From the NCBI GenBank assembly GCA_017428485.1, contig JAFRQT010000015.1:1-33172 (forward strand): a stretch of DNA of 33,172 bases. Direction: 5' to 3'. This DNA is from Bacilli bacterium (GTDB lineage: Bacteria > Bacillota_I > Bacilli_A > RF39 > UBA660). The position numbers and the translations under genes were made by a program. The notes beneath the pieces are model-generated. The model did no database searches and had not been told where the DNA came from. It saw nothing but the letters and a program-made list of their open reading frames with translations. This document shows positions 8,335-16,940 of this stretch, piece by piece (within the stretch, counting starts at the first letter, position 1; each line of letters opens with the position of its first letter).

Positions 8335-8990
8335 GAATAGATATATTAACATTATTCCCACATATGTTTGATGGTTTCTTATCAGAAAGTATAATTAAAA
8401 GGGCCATTGAAAGAGGACAGGTAAGTATAAATATAATTGATATAAGAGACTATACACCATATAAAAACAATCAAGTTGACGATTATCAATTTGGTGGTGG
8501 CGGTGGCATGATAATGATGTGCGAACCAGTATTTAATGCAGTTGAAAGCATTAAAGATGATGATGCCTATGTTATATTATTAACTCCAAGAGGGAAAACG
8601 TATAATGAGAAAAAAGCATATGAATTTAAAGATAAAAAACATTTAATAATTATATGTGGCCATTATGAAGGATTCGATGAGAGAATATATACTTTAGCAG
8701 ATGAACTTGTATCTATTGGAAATTATATTTTAACTGGAGGAGAAATACCTGCAATGGCAATTGCTGATTCAGTTACAAGACTTGTTGATGGAGTTATAAC
8801 TAATACTAGTTTAGAAACAGAAAGTTTCAATGATAATTTACTTGATTACCCAGTTTATACTAAACCAAGAGTATTTAGAGGAATGGAAGTTCCAGAAGTA
8901 TTAATTAATGGAAATCATAAATTAATAAATGAATATAGAGAAAGTGAAAGAAAAAGAATAACAAAAGAATATAGGGATGATTTGTTGTAG
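8331..8990 (+). CDS. trmD: tRNA (guanine-37-N1)-methyltransferase TrmD
   Basis: This enzyme methylates G37 of tRNAs reading CNN codons, preventing frameshifts; it is a SPOUT trefoil-knot dimer using S-adenosylmethionine. Visible features: MRIDILTLFPHMFDGFL at the N-terminus, DYQFGGGGGMIMMCEPV at about 50-66, the cofactor-binding LTPRG near 86, CGHYEGFDERI at about 110-120 and the knot loop SIGNYILTGGEIPAM at about 129-143. The length of 219 is slightly under the usual 230-250, with a trimmed C-terminus. It overlaps rimM by four bases. The usual companions rpsP and rplS are absent on either side. Confidence 0.97.
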   Translation: MRIDILTLFPHMFDGFLSESIIKRAIERGQVSINIIDIRDYTPYKNNQVDDYQFGGGGGMIMMCEPVFNAVESIKDDDAYVILLTPRGKTYNEKKAYEFKDKKHLIIICGHYEGFDERIYTLADELVSIGNYILTGGEIPAMAIADSVTRLVDGVITNTSLETESFNDNLLDYPVYTKPRVFRGMEVPEVLINGNHKLINEYRESERKRITKEYRDDLL

Positions 8991-9001
8991 GAGGGTTTTA
9001 T

Positions 9002-9460
9002 ATGAAGTACGTAATAGATAAGAATAACGAAAAAATGAAGCTTATGTATTATAGTGTAAAATTAGTTGGGCTTGATGTTGAGCCAAAAAATGATGTTAAG
9101 AACTTAAAAATTAAAGCTAAAAAAGTAGTTATTGTAGATCCAGAATTGCGTGAATCTTATATAAAACAAAGGATAAACAAAAAAATAGATAAAGTAATAG
9201 ACTTTATGCTTAAAATATTAAATGATGATGGCACTAGTGATGATGATGCTGGAATGGTGCTTGATGAAATAAATAAATTAAAAGGAATAATTATTAATAA
9301 ATACAAGGAGCATATGAAAATAACTGAATACAAAACATTATTAACAAAATTGATAATGATTGAAGAAGAGTTTAAAAAGAATTATAATCAAAAGATGTTT
9401 TCGAATTATATGCAAAATGTAGTATATGAGGAAGTAAGAAGCGAGGGAAGAGGAAGATAA
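9002..9460 (+). CDS. Hypothetical charged helical protein between trmD and hisS
   Basis: A 152-residue protein I do not recognise. It has no signal peptide or membrane segment and is rich in Lys, Asp and Glu. After a beta-like beginning (MYYSVKLVGLDVEP, KKVVIVDPELRESYIKQRI) it appears mostly helical, with stretches such as EINKLKGIIINKYKEHMK and LIMIEEEFKKNY that could form coiled coil. It ends RSEGRGR, a basic tail that may contact RNA; this is speculation. The start ATG follows AGGAGGG. The stop TAA overlaps the hisS ATG by one base, so it is translationally coupled to hisS and probably serves translation or RNA processing. Confidence 0.7.
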   Translation: MKYVIDKNNEKMKLMYYSVKLVGLDVEPKNDVKNLKIKAKKVVIVDPELRESYIKQRINKKIDKVIDFMLKILNDDGTSDDDAGMVLDEINKLKGIIINKYKEHMKITEYKTLLTKLIMIEEEFKKNYNQKMFSNYMQNVVYEEVRSEGRGR

Positions 9461-10752
9461 TGAAAGAAGAATTTAAATTAATGAACTTGAAAGGTACAAC
9501 AGATTTTTTACCTGAAGAGCAAATTATAAGGAATAATATAGTTGATGTTTTAAAAAAGACTTTTGAATCTTATGGATTTTTGCCTATTGAAACACCGGTA
9601 CTTTGTTATTATGATTTGCTTGCAAGTAAATATGCTGGTGGGTCAGAAATATTAAAAGAGGTATATAAACTTACTGATCAAGGTAAAAGAGAAATAGGAC
9701 TTCGTTATGATTTGACTGTTCCTTTTTCTAAGGTTATTGGAATGAATAAAGGATTGATATTACCTTTTAAGAGATATGAAATAGGTAAAGTGTTTAGAGA
9801 TGGGCCTGTTAAACTAGGTCGTGCTCGTGAATTTTATCAATGTGATGTCGATGCTTGTGGAACAGAAAGTCCATATGCAGAAGTAGAATACTTTATGATG
9901 ATGAAAGAAGTATTTGAAAAATTAAATATAGATGTTGAAATTAGATATAACAATAGGAAATTTTTAAGTGGACTTTTAGAATATGCAGGTGTCTCAAAAG
10001 ATAATATTCCAGCATTTATTATATCAGTTGATAAATTAGACAAAATAAGTAAAGAGGATATTAAAAAAGAACTATTATCCCATACAGATGAAAAAATAGT
10101 GGATAAAGTATTTGATTTATTTAATAAAAACTTAGAAGAGTTAAATAAAATATTAGTTAATAATCTAAATGAGAATTTAGAAACTGGATTAAAAGAATTA
10201 AATGAATTAAATAAATTAATAACTGATATTGGGTTAAACAAAGTATGTAAATTTACTCCTTTCTTAGCAAGAGGATTAGAAATATATACAGGAGTAGTGT
10301 GGGAGGTATTTGATTCTACATTACAATTCAAGTCTGCTCTTGGTGGAGGAGGTAGATATGATAAAATCATAACTAACTTCTTAAATGATGGAAACGTATA
10401 TCCTGCGATTGGATGCTCATTTGGACTTGAACCAATATATGAAATCTTAAAAGAAAGACAAATGAATTTATTAAAGAAATATGATGTTTATGTATATGAA
10501 TTTAATAATGATTATAATTTATTTAAAATATCAGATCTATTAAGGAAGAATGGATATAAAGTTCTAACAGAATTAAATAATATCAAATTAAAAAAAGCGA
10601 TGAATATTGCTAATAGGGAAAAAATAGATAAAGTAATAATTATTGGTGAGGATGAACTTAAAAATAATTCTGTAACCATTAAAAACATGGAGACTGGAAA
10701 CCAAGAAGTAGTTAAAATAGATGATATATTAAAAAGAATTAATGAAATTTAA
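9460..10752 (+). CDS. hisS: Histidine--tRNA ligase
   Basis: Class II synthetase of 430 residues charging tRNA-His. Motif 1 lies around ETPVLCYYDLLASKYAG, motif 2 around KRYEIGKVFRDG...GRAREFYQCDVD, the histidine-binding HisA motif at RGLEIYTGVVWEVF, and motif 3 around ALGGGGRYD and GCSFGLEPI. The C-terminal part (VYVYEFNNDYNLFKISDLLRKNGYKV) is the anticodon-binding domain. The motif 2 form (GRAREFYQCDVDACG) resembles the archaeal/eukaryotic-like HisRS lineage found in some Clostridia and Bacillus rather than the usual bacterial FRYERPQKGRYRQFHQ type. It is the last gene of the operon, followed by a terminator that starts in the stop codon. No T-box leader is present because it is internal to the operon. 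Confidence 0.95.
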   Translation: MKEEFKLMNLKGTTDFLPEEQIIRNNIVDVLKKTFESYGFLPIETPVLCYYDLLASKYAGGSEILKEVYKLTDQGKREIGLRYDLTVPFSKVIGMNKGLILPFKRYEIGKVFRDGPVKLGRAREFYQCDVDACGTESPYAEVEYFMMMKEVFEKLNIDVEIRYNNRKFLSGLLEYAGVSKDNIPAFIISVDKLDKISKEDIKKELLSHTDEKIVDKVFDLFNKNLEELNKILVNNLNENLETGLKELNELNKLITDIGLNKVCKFTPFLARGLEIYTGVVWEVFDSTLQFKSALGGGGRYDKIITNFLNDGNVYPAIGCSFGLEPIYEILKERQMNLLKKYDVYVYEFNNDYNLFKISDLLRKNGYKVLTELNNIKLKKAMNIANREKIDKVIIIGEDELKNNSVTIKNMETGNQEVVKIDDILKRINEI

Positions 10753-10778
10753 AAAAGAGTGATTAATCACTCTTTTTT
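10751..10778. terminator. Palindromic bidirectional terminator
   Basis: A perfect 28-bp palindrome, AAAAAAGAGTGATT joined to its reverse complement, serves hisS (+) and the convergent gene (-). Both stop codons overlap its edges: TAA at 10750-10752 on the plus strand and TAA at 10779-10777 on the minus strand. Confidence 0.88.
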
Positions 10779-11316
10779 ATTCACATATATATTCTCTAGA
10801 TTCAACTAATTGTTTTATAGTGCTACTAAAATTAGTTCTCTCGAAGTTAATGCCTAAATTTTTAATTTGCGCATCCGTTGCAACATTATAATCAATTGCA
10901 ATATATATAACAACTTCATCCGTGTATTCAATTGAAACTGTAATCCCATTTTCATACAATGAATTTAATCCTAAATTTTTTAATATATCATTTTGTATAT
11001 AAAGCTTGTTTTCATAGTTTAGATTGTTTGTATTTTCAAATCCAAATTCTATAGGATCTTTTGTGAACTTAAATGTACTTTTATTTAATGTGTTATTGCT
11101 TGCTTCAAATTTAATTGTTTCTTTATCACCATGTTTAATTCTTGTGCATAGTACTGTTCCAGTAGTTGTTGTGGGAACAACAATTGGTGTATTCATGTTG
11201 GTAGGATCAGTTGTATTATTTTGAGCATTTTTCTTGACTACTAAGTTATAGATTAGTATTACTATAACCATAAAAATTATTATTCCTAAACTAATTATTA
11301 TATGTTTTTTTTCCAT
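10777..11316 (-). CDS. Hypothetical membrane-anchored extracytoplasmic protein
   Basis: A 179-residue protein I do not recognise. The N-terminus is EKKH followed by a single hydrophobic helix (IIISLGIIIFMVIVILIYNLVV, about 6-27), then a flexible linker rich in Asn, Thr and Pro (about 30-53, ending PTTTTGT), and a beta-like globular part with two cysteines (VLCTRIKHGDKETIKFEA and the terminal YICE) that might form a disulfide outside the cell. The ATG at 11316 follows TAGGTGATGAT on the minus strand. It has its own extended -10 promoter and stands alone between the tRNA terminator and the palindromic terminator shared with hisS. Confidence 0.68.
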   Translation of the reverse strand: MEKKHIIISLGIIIFMVIVILIYNLVVKKNAQNNTTDPTNMNTPIVVPTTTTGTVLCTRIKHGDKETIKFEASNNTLNKSTFKFTKDPIEFGFENTNNLNYENKLYIQNDILKNLGLNSLYENGITVSIEYTDEVVIYIAIDYNVATDAQIKNLGINFERTNFSSTIKQLVESREYICE

Positions 11317-11333
11317 ATCATCACCTATAATAA

Positions 11334-11361
11334 ATTATATCACATGAAAAAAATAATACAA
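11334..11361 (-). promoter_or_regulatory. Promoter of the 179-aa minus-strand gene
   Basis: On the minus strand: TTGTAT (11361-11356), 16-nt spacer, TATAAT (11339-11334), with the extended -10 form TGATATAAT. The start codon lies 18 bases downstream of the -10. Confidence 0.6.
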
Positions 11362-11362
11362 T

Positions 11363-11385
11363 AAAAAAACATCTTTAGAGATGTT
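11363..11385 (-). terminator. Terminator of the tRNA-Ile/tRNA-Glu transcript
   Basis: On the minus strand AACATCT pairs with AGATGTT (plus positions 11379-11385 and 11368-11374) across a 4-nt loop, followed by a run of T. It lies 10 bases beyond the CCA end of tRNA-Glu. Confidence 0.8.
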
Positions 11386-11395
11386 AATTATTAAA

Positions 11396-11471
11396 TGGTG
11401 ACCCGTACGGGATTTGAACCCATAAATGCACGCGTGAAAGGCGTGTGTGTTAACCGTTTCACCAACGGGCC
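11396..11471 (-). tRNA. tRNA-Glu (TTC)
   Basis: 76 nt on the minus strand. Acceptor GGCCCGT pairs with ACGGGTC (one G-U), with discriminator A and an encoded CCA. The anticodon stem CACGC/GCGTG closes the loop CTTTCAC, giving anticodon TTC. The T-arm contains GGGTTCAAATCCC. It is co-transcribed with tRNA-Ile just upstream. Confidence 0.97.
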
Positions 11472-11477
11472 AATTAA

Positions 11478-11554
11478 TGGTGGGCCTGAATGGACTTGAA
11501 CCATCGACCTTTCGCTTATCAGACGAACGCTCTAACCAGCTGAGCTACAAGCCC
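11478..11554 (-). tRNA. tRNA-Ile (GAT)
   Basis: 77 nt on the minus strand. Acceptor GGGCTTG pairs with CAGGCCC (one G-U), with discriminator A and an encoded CCA. The D-arm reads TAGCTCAGCTGGTTAGAGC; the anticodon loop CTGATAA, closed by TTCGT/GCGAA, gives GAT. It is separated from tRNA-Glu by 6 bases. Confidence 0.97.
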
Positions 11555-11587
11555 AATTTGGCACTATTTCTGCACCGACTACTTAAT

Positions 11588-11617
11588 TCTATACTATTTT
11601 TCCTAAAAAATCAACAA
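11588..11617 (-). promoter_or_regulatory. Possible promoter of the tRNA pair
   Basis: On the minus strand TTGTTG (11617-11612), 18-nt spacer, TATAGA (11593-11588), about 34 bases upstream of the tRNA-Ile 5' end. The rest of 11555-11705 is AT-rich and holds the divergent promoter of the next gene. Confidence 0.45.
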
Positions 11618-11641
11618 CTTTTTAAAAAAATTAACAAATTA

Positions 11642-11670
11642 TTGAAAAATGAAAATAATTATTGTATTAT
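11642..11670 (+). promoter_or_regulatory. Promoter of the DUF5684-like gene
   Basis: TTGAAA (11642-11647), 17-nt spacer, TATTAT (11665-11670), 36 bases before the start codon. Confidence 0.5.
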
Positions 11671-11705
11671 TAAATAGTATAGTATATTTAGAATAGGAGA
11701 ATAAT

Positions 11706-12386
11706 ATGGAAGCATCTGAAATGAATTATTTGGCTGAATTTTTAATAATTGCTTTATCATTAACATTAGTATATTCTATATTGATAATGCTAGGTGGTAA
11801 TAAGATATTTAAAAAAGCGAATCAAAAAGAAGTAACTGCATATTATCCAATTTTGAATCTCTTTACTATGCTTGAAATTACTGACACATCAATATATTTA
11901 GGTATATTGTTTTTTGTTCCTGCTTTAAATGTAATAGCACTTTCAATAATGTTATATCGTTTAGGAAAAGTATTTAATACAAGTATTGCTTATAAGATAG
12001 GACTAGTATTATTGCCAATAGTTTGTTATCCTTTGCTTGCATTTGGTACATATCAATATAAAGTAGCTAAAAAAAATAGTGATATGATGAATATGAAAGT
12101 TGATGATATAAATATGATGACTCAAGCAGAACTAGATAAATTAAATGCAAGTCTAAAAGAAGAGGAAAACCCTAAAGTAGATTCAATATTTAAAGGAAAT
12201 ATAAAAGTTGATGATGATGTTCAGCCATATAGAGCAGTTAAGGCAGATGTTCTTGGAATTCAAAAACTAAGAAATGTGGATACTAGTAAAGGAATAGATT
12301 TAAAAACTTATCCTGAAAATAAATCAGTTCAAAGTCAAAATCAAGAACATAAAAAAGATGATGATGTTGAATTTATTGACTTATAA
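11706..12386 (+). CDS. DUF5684-like multi-pass membrane protein
   Basis: A 226-residue protein with three or four hydrophobic segments in its first 120 residues: about 8-30 (FLIIALSLTLVYSILIMLGG), about 58-82 (SIYLGILFFVPALNVIALSIML) and about 95-117 (KIGLVLLPIVCYPLLAFGTY). The motif KKANQKEVTAYYPILNLFTMLEI between the first two matches the 'work-in-progress' signature of DUF5684-type proteins (xWxAIIPxYNLYxLxEI). The second half is a charged cytosolic tail with repeated VDD/KVDD and ends KKDDDVEFIDL. The function is unknown. AATAGGAGAATAAT precedes the ATG at 11706. A terminator starts in its stop codon, so it is monocistronic ahead of parE. Confidence 0.65.
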   Translation: MEASEMNYLAEFLIIALSLTLVYSILIMLGGNKIFKKANQKEVTAYYPILNLFTMLEITDTSIYLGILFFVPALNVIALSIMLYRLGKVFNTSIAYKIGLVLLPIVCYPLLAFGTYQYKVAKKNSDMMNMKVDDINMMTQAELDKLNASLKEEENPKVDSIFKGNIKVDDDVQPYRAVKADVLGIQKLRNVDTSKGIDLKTYPENKSVQSQNQEHKKDDDVEFIDL

Positions 12387-12413
12387 AGTGTAAAGTGATT
12401 GTTTACACTTTTT
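12385..12413 (+). terminator. Terminator that carries the parE -35 element
   Basis: AAAGTGTAAA (12385-12394) pairs with TTTACACTTT (12402-12411) over a 7-nt loop, followed by T-rich sequence. The stem starts in the stop codon of the upstream gene, and its 3' arm contains the TTTACA used by the next promoter. Confidence 0.8.
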
Positions 12414-12430
12414 ATTTATTCTTGTATAAT
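12402..12430 (+). promoter_or_regulatory. Promoter of parE-parC
   Basis: TTTACA (12402-12407), 17-nt spacer, TATAAT (12425-12430), 22 bases before the parE ATG. Confidence 0.65.
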
Positions 12431-12452
12431 TAATTATGGAGATACGATAGAT

Positions 12453-14357
12453 ATGGCAGAATATAATGAAAAATCAATTAAAATATTAGAAGGTTTAGAG
12501 GCAGTTAGAAAAAGACCTGGTATGTACATTGGTTCTACAGACAAAAGAGGTCTTCATCATTTAATATGGGAAATTGTTGATAATGCAATAGATGAGGCTA
12601 TCAATGGCTATGGTAAAAGGATAGTTGTAACGTTAACTAAAAGTGGTAGCGTTAAGGTAAGCGATGAGGGTCGTGGAGTTCCTATAGGAAAGCACGCATC
12701 AGGTAAGAGTACCCCTGAAGTTATATATACTGTTTTACATGCGGGTGGTAAATTTGAAGCTGACGGATACAAGGTAAGCGGCGGACTTCATGGTGTAGGA
12801 TCTTCAGTAGTTAATGCTTTATCTAAATGGATGAAAGTAACCATATGTAGAGAAGGAAAAATATGTGAAATAACTTTTAAAGATGGTGGGAAAGTAGATA
12901 GTCCTTTAAAACAAATTGGCACAACTAGAGCGACAGGAACAACTGTTGAGTTTTTCCCTGATCCAGAAATATTTGGAAATGCTCGTTTCAGCTATACAAC
13001 AGTATGTGAAAGAATGCAAGAAAGTGCCTTTTTAATAAATGGCCTTACTATGGAAGTAGTAGATGAAGAAGATGATAAACATAGTGTATTCTCATATGAA
13101 AATGGACTTGTATCTTTCATAGAATATATTAATGATGGAAAAAATCCAATACATAAAATAATTAATTTTAGTGGTGAAAAGAATGGTATACTTGTTGATA
13201 TTGCAATGCAGTATACAGATACATACAATGAAAATATTATGTCTTTTGTAAACAATGTTAAAACAATAGATGGTGGAACACATGAGGTTGGATTTAAAAC
13301 AGGTCTTACAAAAGCATTTAATGAATATGTAAAAAAGAATAACTTACTTAAAGGTAATGATACTCTTGATGGTAGTGATGCAAGAGAAGGCCTTAGTGCA
13401 ATTATTAGTTTAAAAATACCTGAAACATTACTTCAATTTGAAGGGCAAACTAAAGGTAAATTAGGAACTCCTCAAGCAAAAACAGTTGTTGAAAGTTTAG
13501 TATATGAAAAATTAAGTTATTATTTAGAAGAAAATAAAGAAACAGCATCTAACATAATGGATAAGGCACTAAAAAGTAAACTTGCTCGTGAAGCAGCAAG
13601 AAAAGCAAGAGCTGATGTTAGAAATGGCAAAAATAAATCAAAAGTAGAGAAAAACTTATCTGGAAAACTTGCTCCAGCGGGTACTAAAAATCCTAAAGTA
13701 AATGAATTATTTATAGTCGAAGGTGATTCTGCCGGAGGTTCTGCTAAGAGTGGAAGAGATAGAAAATTTCAAGCAATATTACCACTTCGTGGAAAAGTAT
13801 TAAATACTAGTAAAGCTAGTATGGATGAAGTATATAAGAATGAAGAATTAAATACTTTAATTTATACAATTGGAGCTGGGGTAGGACAAAGCTTTGATGT
13901 AAGTGAATCTAATTATGATAAAGTAATTATAATGACAGATGCAGATGTAGATGGAGCTCATATACAAATTCTTTTGCTTACATTCTTTTATCATTATATG
14001 AGACCATTAATTGAAAATGGAAAACTATATATTGCGCTTCCGCCACTATATAAATTAGATTATGGTAAAGGTAAGAAGTTCTATGCATACTCAGATGATG
14101 AATTAAATGAATTAAAGACTCAAAATTCAGGAAAGTGTAATATTCAAAGATATAAAGGTCTTGGTGAAATGAATGCAGATCAACTATGGGAAACTACAAT
14201 GAATCCTGATTCTAGAAGTTTAATTAGAGTAAATATTAGTGATGCTGCTCTTGCAGAAAGAAGAGTAGACGTTTTAATGGGCGATAAAGTTGAACCAAGA
14301 AAAGAGTGGATTAATGAAAATGTTGAATTCACTATGGAAGATGATTATAGGAACTAG
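12453..14357 (+). CDS. parE: DNA topoisomerase IV subunit B
   Basis: ATPase subunit of the type IIA topoisomerase that decatenates daughter chromosomes. 634 residues. The GHKL ATPase domain shows EIVDNAIDEAINGYG, DEGRGVP and GGLHGVGSSVVNALS; the TOPRIM domain shows VEGDSAGGSAKSGRDRKFQAILPLRGKV (about 422-449) and the metal-binding TDADVDGAHI. RDRKFQAILPLRGKVLN and IGAGVGQSFDV favour ParE over GyrB of Gram-positives. The frame is open upstream to 12399, but the ATG at 12453 behind TATGGAGATACG gives the typical MAEYNEKSIKILEGLEAVRKRPGMYIG start. It is eight bases upstream of parC. A GyrB assignment is not fully excluded without comparing with the other pair in the genome. Confidence 0.92.
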   Translation: MAEYNEKSIKILEGLEAVRKRPGMYIGSTDKRGLHHLIWEIVDNAIDEAINGYGKRIVVTLTKSGSVKVSDEGRGVPIGKHASGKSTPEVIYTVLHAGGKFEADGYKVSGGLHGVGSSVVNALSKWMKVTICREGKICEITFKDGGKVDSPLKQIGTTRATGTTVEFFPDPEIFGNARFSYTTVCERMQESAFLINGLTMEVVDEEDDKHSVFSYENGLVSFIEYINDGKNPIHKIINFSGEKNGILVDIAMQYTDTYNENIMSFVNNVKTIDGGTHEVGFKTGLTKAFNEYVKKNNLLKGNDTLDGSDAREGLSAIISLKIPETLLQFEGQTKGKLGTPQAKTVVESLVYEKLSYYLEENKETASNIMDKALKSKLAREAARKARADVRNGKNKSKVEKNLSGKLAPAGTKNPKVNELFIVEGDSAGGSAKSGRDRKFQAILPLRGKVLNTSKASMDEVYKNEELNTLIYTIGAGVGQSFDVSESNYDKVIIMTDADVDGAHIQILLLTFFYHYMRPLIENGKLYIALPPLYKLDYGKGKKFYAYSDDELNELKTQNSGKCNIQRYKGLGEMNADQLWETTMNPDSRSLIRVNISDAALAERRVDVLMGDKVEPRKEWINENVEFTMEDDYRN

Positions 14358-14365
14358 GTGTTGAT

Positions 14366-16924
14366 ATGAAGGATACAAATGAGTTATTAAAAAGAATACA
14401 AGATTATGCTTTAGAAGAAATAATGGGTGATAGATTTGGCTCATATGCTAAAGAAATCATTTTAGATAGAGCAATTCCAGATGTTAGAGATGGTCTTAAA
14501 CCTGTTCAAAGAAGAATTCTTTATGCTATGTATAAAGCAAATAATACATGGGATAAAGGATATATCAAATGTGCAGCTACTGTAGGAGATGTTCTAGGTA
14601 AATTCCACCCACATGGTGACTCTTCTGTATATGATGCAATGGTACGTATGAGTCAATGGTGGAAACAAAATGAAATACTCGTAGATATTCAAGGCAATAA
14701 TGGTTCTATCGATGGTGATGGTGCAGCTGCATATCGTTATACTGAAGCAAGACTTGCTAAAATAAGTAGTGAATTATTATGCGATTTAGATAAAGACACA
14801 GTAAAATGGGCTCCTAACTTTGATGATAGATTTTTAGAGCCTACAGTTTTACCCGCTAAATTTCCAAACTTACTTGTTAATGGTACAAATGGTATTTCAG
14901 CAGGATATGCTACAAATATTCCACCTCACAATTTAGGTGAAATTATTGATGCAACAGTTAAAAGAATAGATTCTCCAAATTGTAGACTTGATACAATTTT
15001 AGAAATAGTAAAAGGTCCTGATTTTCCAACTGGTGGTATAGTTGAAGGAAAAGAAGGAATAATTGATGCATTTACTACTGGACGTGGAAAAGTAATTGTT
15101 AAGAGTAAAACAGAATTTAAAAAAGAAAAAGGAAAAGAACAAATAATTATCAGTGAAATTCCTTTTGAAGTTAATAAGGCTTTATTAGTTCAAAAAATAG
15201 ATGCTCTTAGAATCGATAAAAAAATAGATGGAATTAGTGAAGTAAGAGATGAAACTGATAGAGAAGGTTTAAGAATTGCAATAGATTTAAAGAGTGGTGC
15301 TAATAAGGATTTAGTATTAAATTACTTACTTAAAAATACTGATTTACAAGTATCATATAATTATAATATGGTTGCTATAGTTAATAGAACACCAAAAACG
15401 CTTGGAATTATTCCAATGTTGGATGCATATATTGAGCATTTTAGAGAAGTTATTACTAAAAGAACAGAATTTAATCTAGCAGCTTATAAAAAAGAATATA
15501 ATATTGTTTCTGGTCTTATTAAAGCAATATCTATTTTAGATGATGTTATTAAAACAATACGTGCTAGTAAGAATAAAATAGATGCTAAATATAATTTAGT
15601 AGATAAATATCAGTTTACTGAAGAACAAGCAGAAGCAATTGTAATGTTACAACTATATAAATTAACTAATACAGATATAGTTACTTTAGAAGAAAGAAGT
15701 AAAACATTACAAGAGTTAATCAAAGAATGTGAACATATACTTGAAGATGAAAATGAACTTAAGAATGTAATGAAGAGTGAACTTCGTGAAATCAAGAAGA
15801 ATTATCCATCTCCAAGAAAAACAGTTATTAAAGATGAAATAACTGAAATAAAAATAGATGAACTTGATATGGTAAGCAAAGAAGACTTTATTGTTTGTAT
15901 ATCTAATGCTGGATATGTTAAAAAGCATTCACTTAAAATGTTTGAAGCTAATAAAGATGAATATCCTGCTGTTAAAGAAGGGGACTATATTGAAGGACTA
16001 TATAGAATTAATAATATAGATACAATTTTATTATTTACTAATCTTGGAAATTATTTATATTTACCTGTTCGTGATATAAATGAAGCAAAGTATAAAGACA
16101 TTGGAGCACATATTTCTAATTATATAAAAGTAAGTGATGGAGAAAAAATAGTTAGAAGTATTGGTGTTCATAAATTTGATAAAACTATTGTTACTGCATT
16201 TACTAAAGGCGGTATGGTTAAGAGAATGGAACTTAAAGATTTTGAAGTATCTCGTTATTCTAAACCAATTTCTATGTTTAAATTAAAAGATAAAGATGAA
16301 CTATTAAGTGTAAGTATCATTGATAGTAATGAGGTAATATCAATTACTAAAAATGGTTATGGGCTTAAATATGATAGTTCTGAAATACCTCTTGTTGGAC
16401 TTAGAACAAGTGGTGTTAAATCAATTAAATTATCTGATGATGATGAAGTTGTATTTGCAAGTAATACAAATATAGAAAAAGAATATATAAGTATATTTAC
16501 AGATAGAAATACTGCTAAAAGAATAAAAGTAGATGATATTTCCAAGACAAGTAGAGCTAAAAAAGGATCACCTGTACTAAAGAGCCCTAAATCAAAAAAA
16601 TATAATATATTAAAATGCTTCAATACGGGAAGTAAATGTATATTTGGAGTACTTGATGGAACAATTGGTTATATTAAAGCAAGCGATATTAACATTATGG
16701 ATACTGCTAGTGTAGGAAGTGTATTCACTAAGAAAAATGTAGATGATGTATTTGTTATTTCTAAACTTAAGAATGTTAATTCATTAAAAAATGAAGAAGT
16801 AAATGAAGATAACAATGACACTGTAAAAGAAAAGCATGAAGTAAAAGAAGAAATTAAAAAAGAAGAAAAACCACGTGAACAGCAACTTACAATGAGCGAT
16901 TTCTTTGAAGAATTTAAGATATAG
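14366..16924 (+). CDS. parC: DNA topoisomerase IV subunit A
   Basis: DNA-cleaving subunit, 852 residues. The winged-helix domain includes IPDVRDGLKPVQRRILYAM and the quinolone-determining region HPHGDSSVYDAMVRMSQ, with Ser and Asp at the two main resistance positions (the susceptible-type state). The active-site Tyr is in AAAYRYTEARL. EGL(Y)RINNIDTILLFTNLGNYLYLPV and later repeats form the C-terminal beta-pinwheel; the shortened pinwheel and the lack of a GyrA-box (QRRGGKG) favour ParC over GyrA. The last 50 residues are a lysine/glutamate-rich tail ending SDFFEEFKI. AGGTGTTGAT precedes the ATG. The terminator stem begins eight bases inside the reading frame. Confidence 0.93.
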   Translation: MKDTNELLKRIQDYALEEIMGDRFGSYAKEIILDRAIPDVRDGLKPVQRRILYAMYKANNTWDKGYIKCAATVGDVLGKFHPHGDSSVYDAMVRMSQWWKQNEILVDIQGNNGSIDGDGAAAYRYTEARLAKISSELLCDLDKDTVKWAPNFDDRFLEPTVLPAKFPNLLVNGTNGISAGYATNIPPHNLGEIIDATVKRIDSPNCRLDTILEIVKGPDFPTGGIVEGKEGIIDAFTTGRGKVIVKSKTEFKKEKGKEQIIISEIPFEVNKALLVQKIDALRIDKKIDGISEVRDETDREGLRIAIDLKSGANKDLVLNYLLKNTDLQVSYNYNMVAIVNRTPKTLGIIPMLDAYIEHFREVITKRTEFNLAAYKKEYNIVSGLIKAISILDDVIKTIRASKNKIDAKYNLVDKYQFTEEQAEAIVMLQLYKLTNTDIVTLEERSKTLQELIKECEHILEDENELKNVMKSELREIKKNYPSPRKTVIKDEITEIKIDELDMVSKEDFIVCISNAGYVKKHSLKMFEANKDEYPAVKEGDYIEGLYRINNIDTILLFTNLGNYLYLPVRDINEAKYKDIGAHISNYIKVSDGEKIVRSIGVHKFDKTIVTAFTKGGMVKRMELKDFEVSRYSKPISMFKLKDKDELLSVSIIDSNEVISITKNGYGLKYDSSEIPLVGLRTSGVKSIKLSDDDEVVFASNTNIEKEYISIFTDRNTAKRIKVDDISKTSRAKKGSPVLKSPKSKKYNILKCFNTGSKCIFGVLDGTIGYIKASDINIMDTASVGSVFTKKNVDDVFVISKLKNVNSLKNEEVNEDNNDTVKEKHEVKEEIKKEEKPREQQLTMSDFFEEFKI

Positions 16925-16940
16925 TATTCTATATCTTTTT
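16916..16940 (+). terminator. Terminator overlapping the parC 3' end
   Basis: AAGATATAG (16916-16924, including the TAG stop) pairs with CTATATCTT (16929-16937) over TATT, followed by T. A second weak hairpin, TTTACATT/AATGTAAA (16942-16961), follows. Confidence 0.8.

Noticed and set aside
9837..10370. A 177-codon minus-strand frame inside hisS
   Set aside because: Antisense shadow of conserved hisS codons, rich in Ser/Asn/Phe as expected of reversed AT-rich coding sequence.
11447..11677. A 76-codon plus-strand reading frame beginning in the tRNA region
   Set aside because: It runs antisense across tRNA-Glu and tRNA-Ile, starts at a non-ATG codon without a ribosome-binding site, and its codons simply mirror the tRNA sequences.
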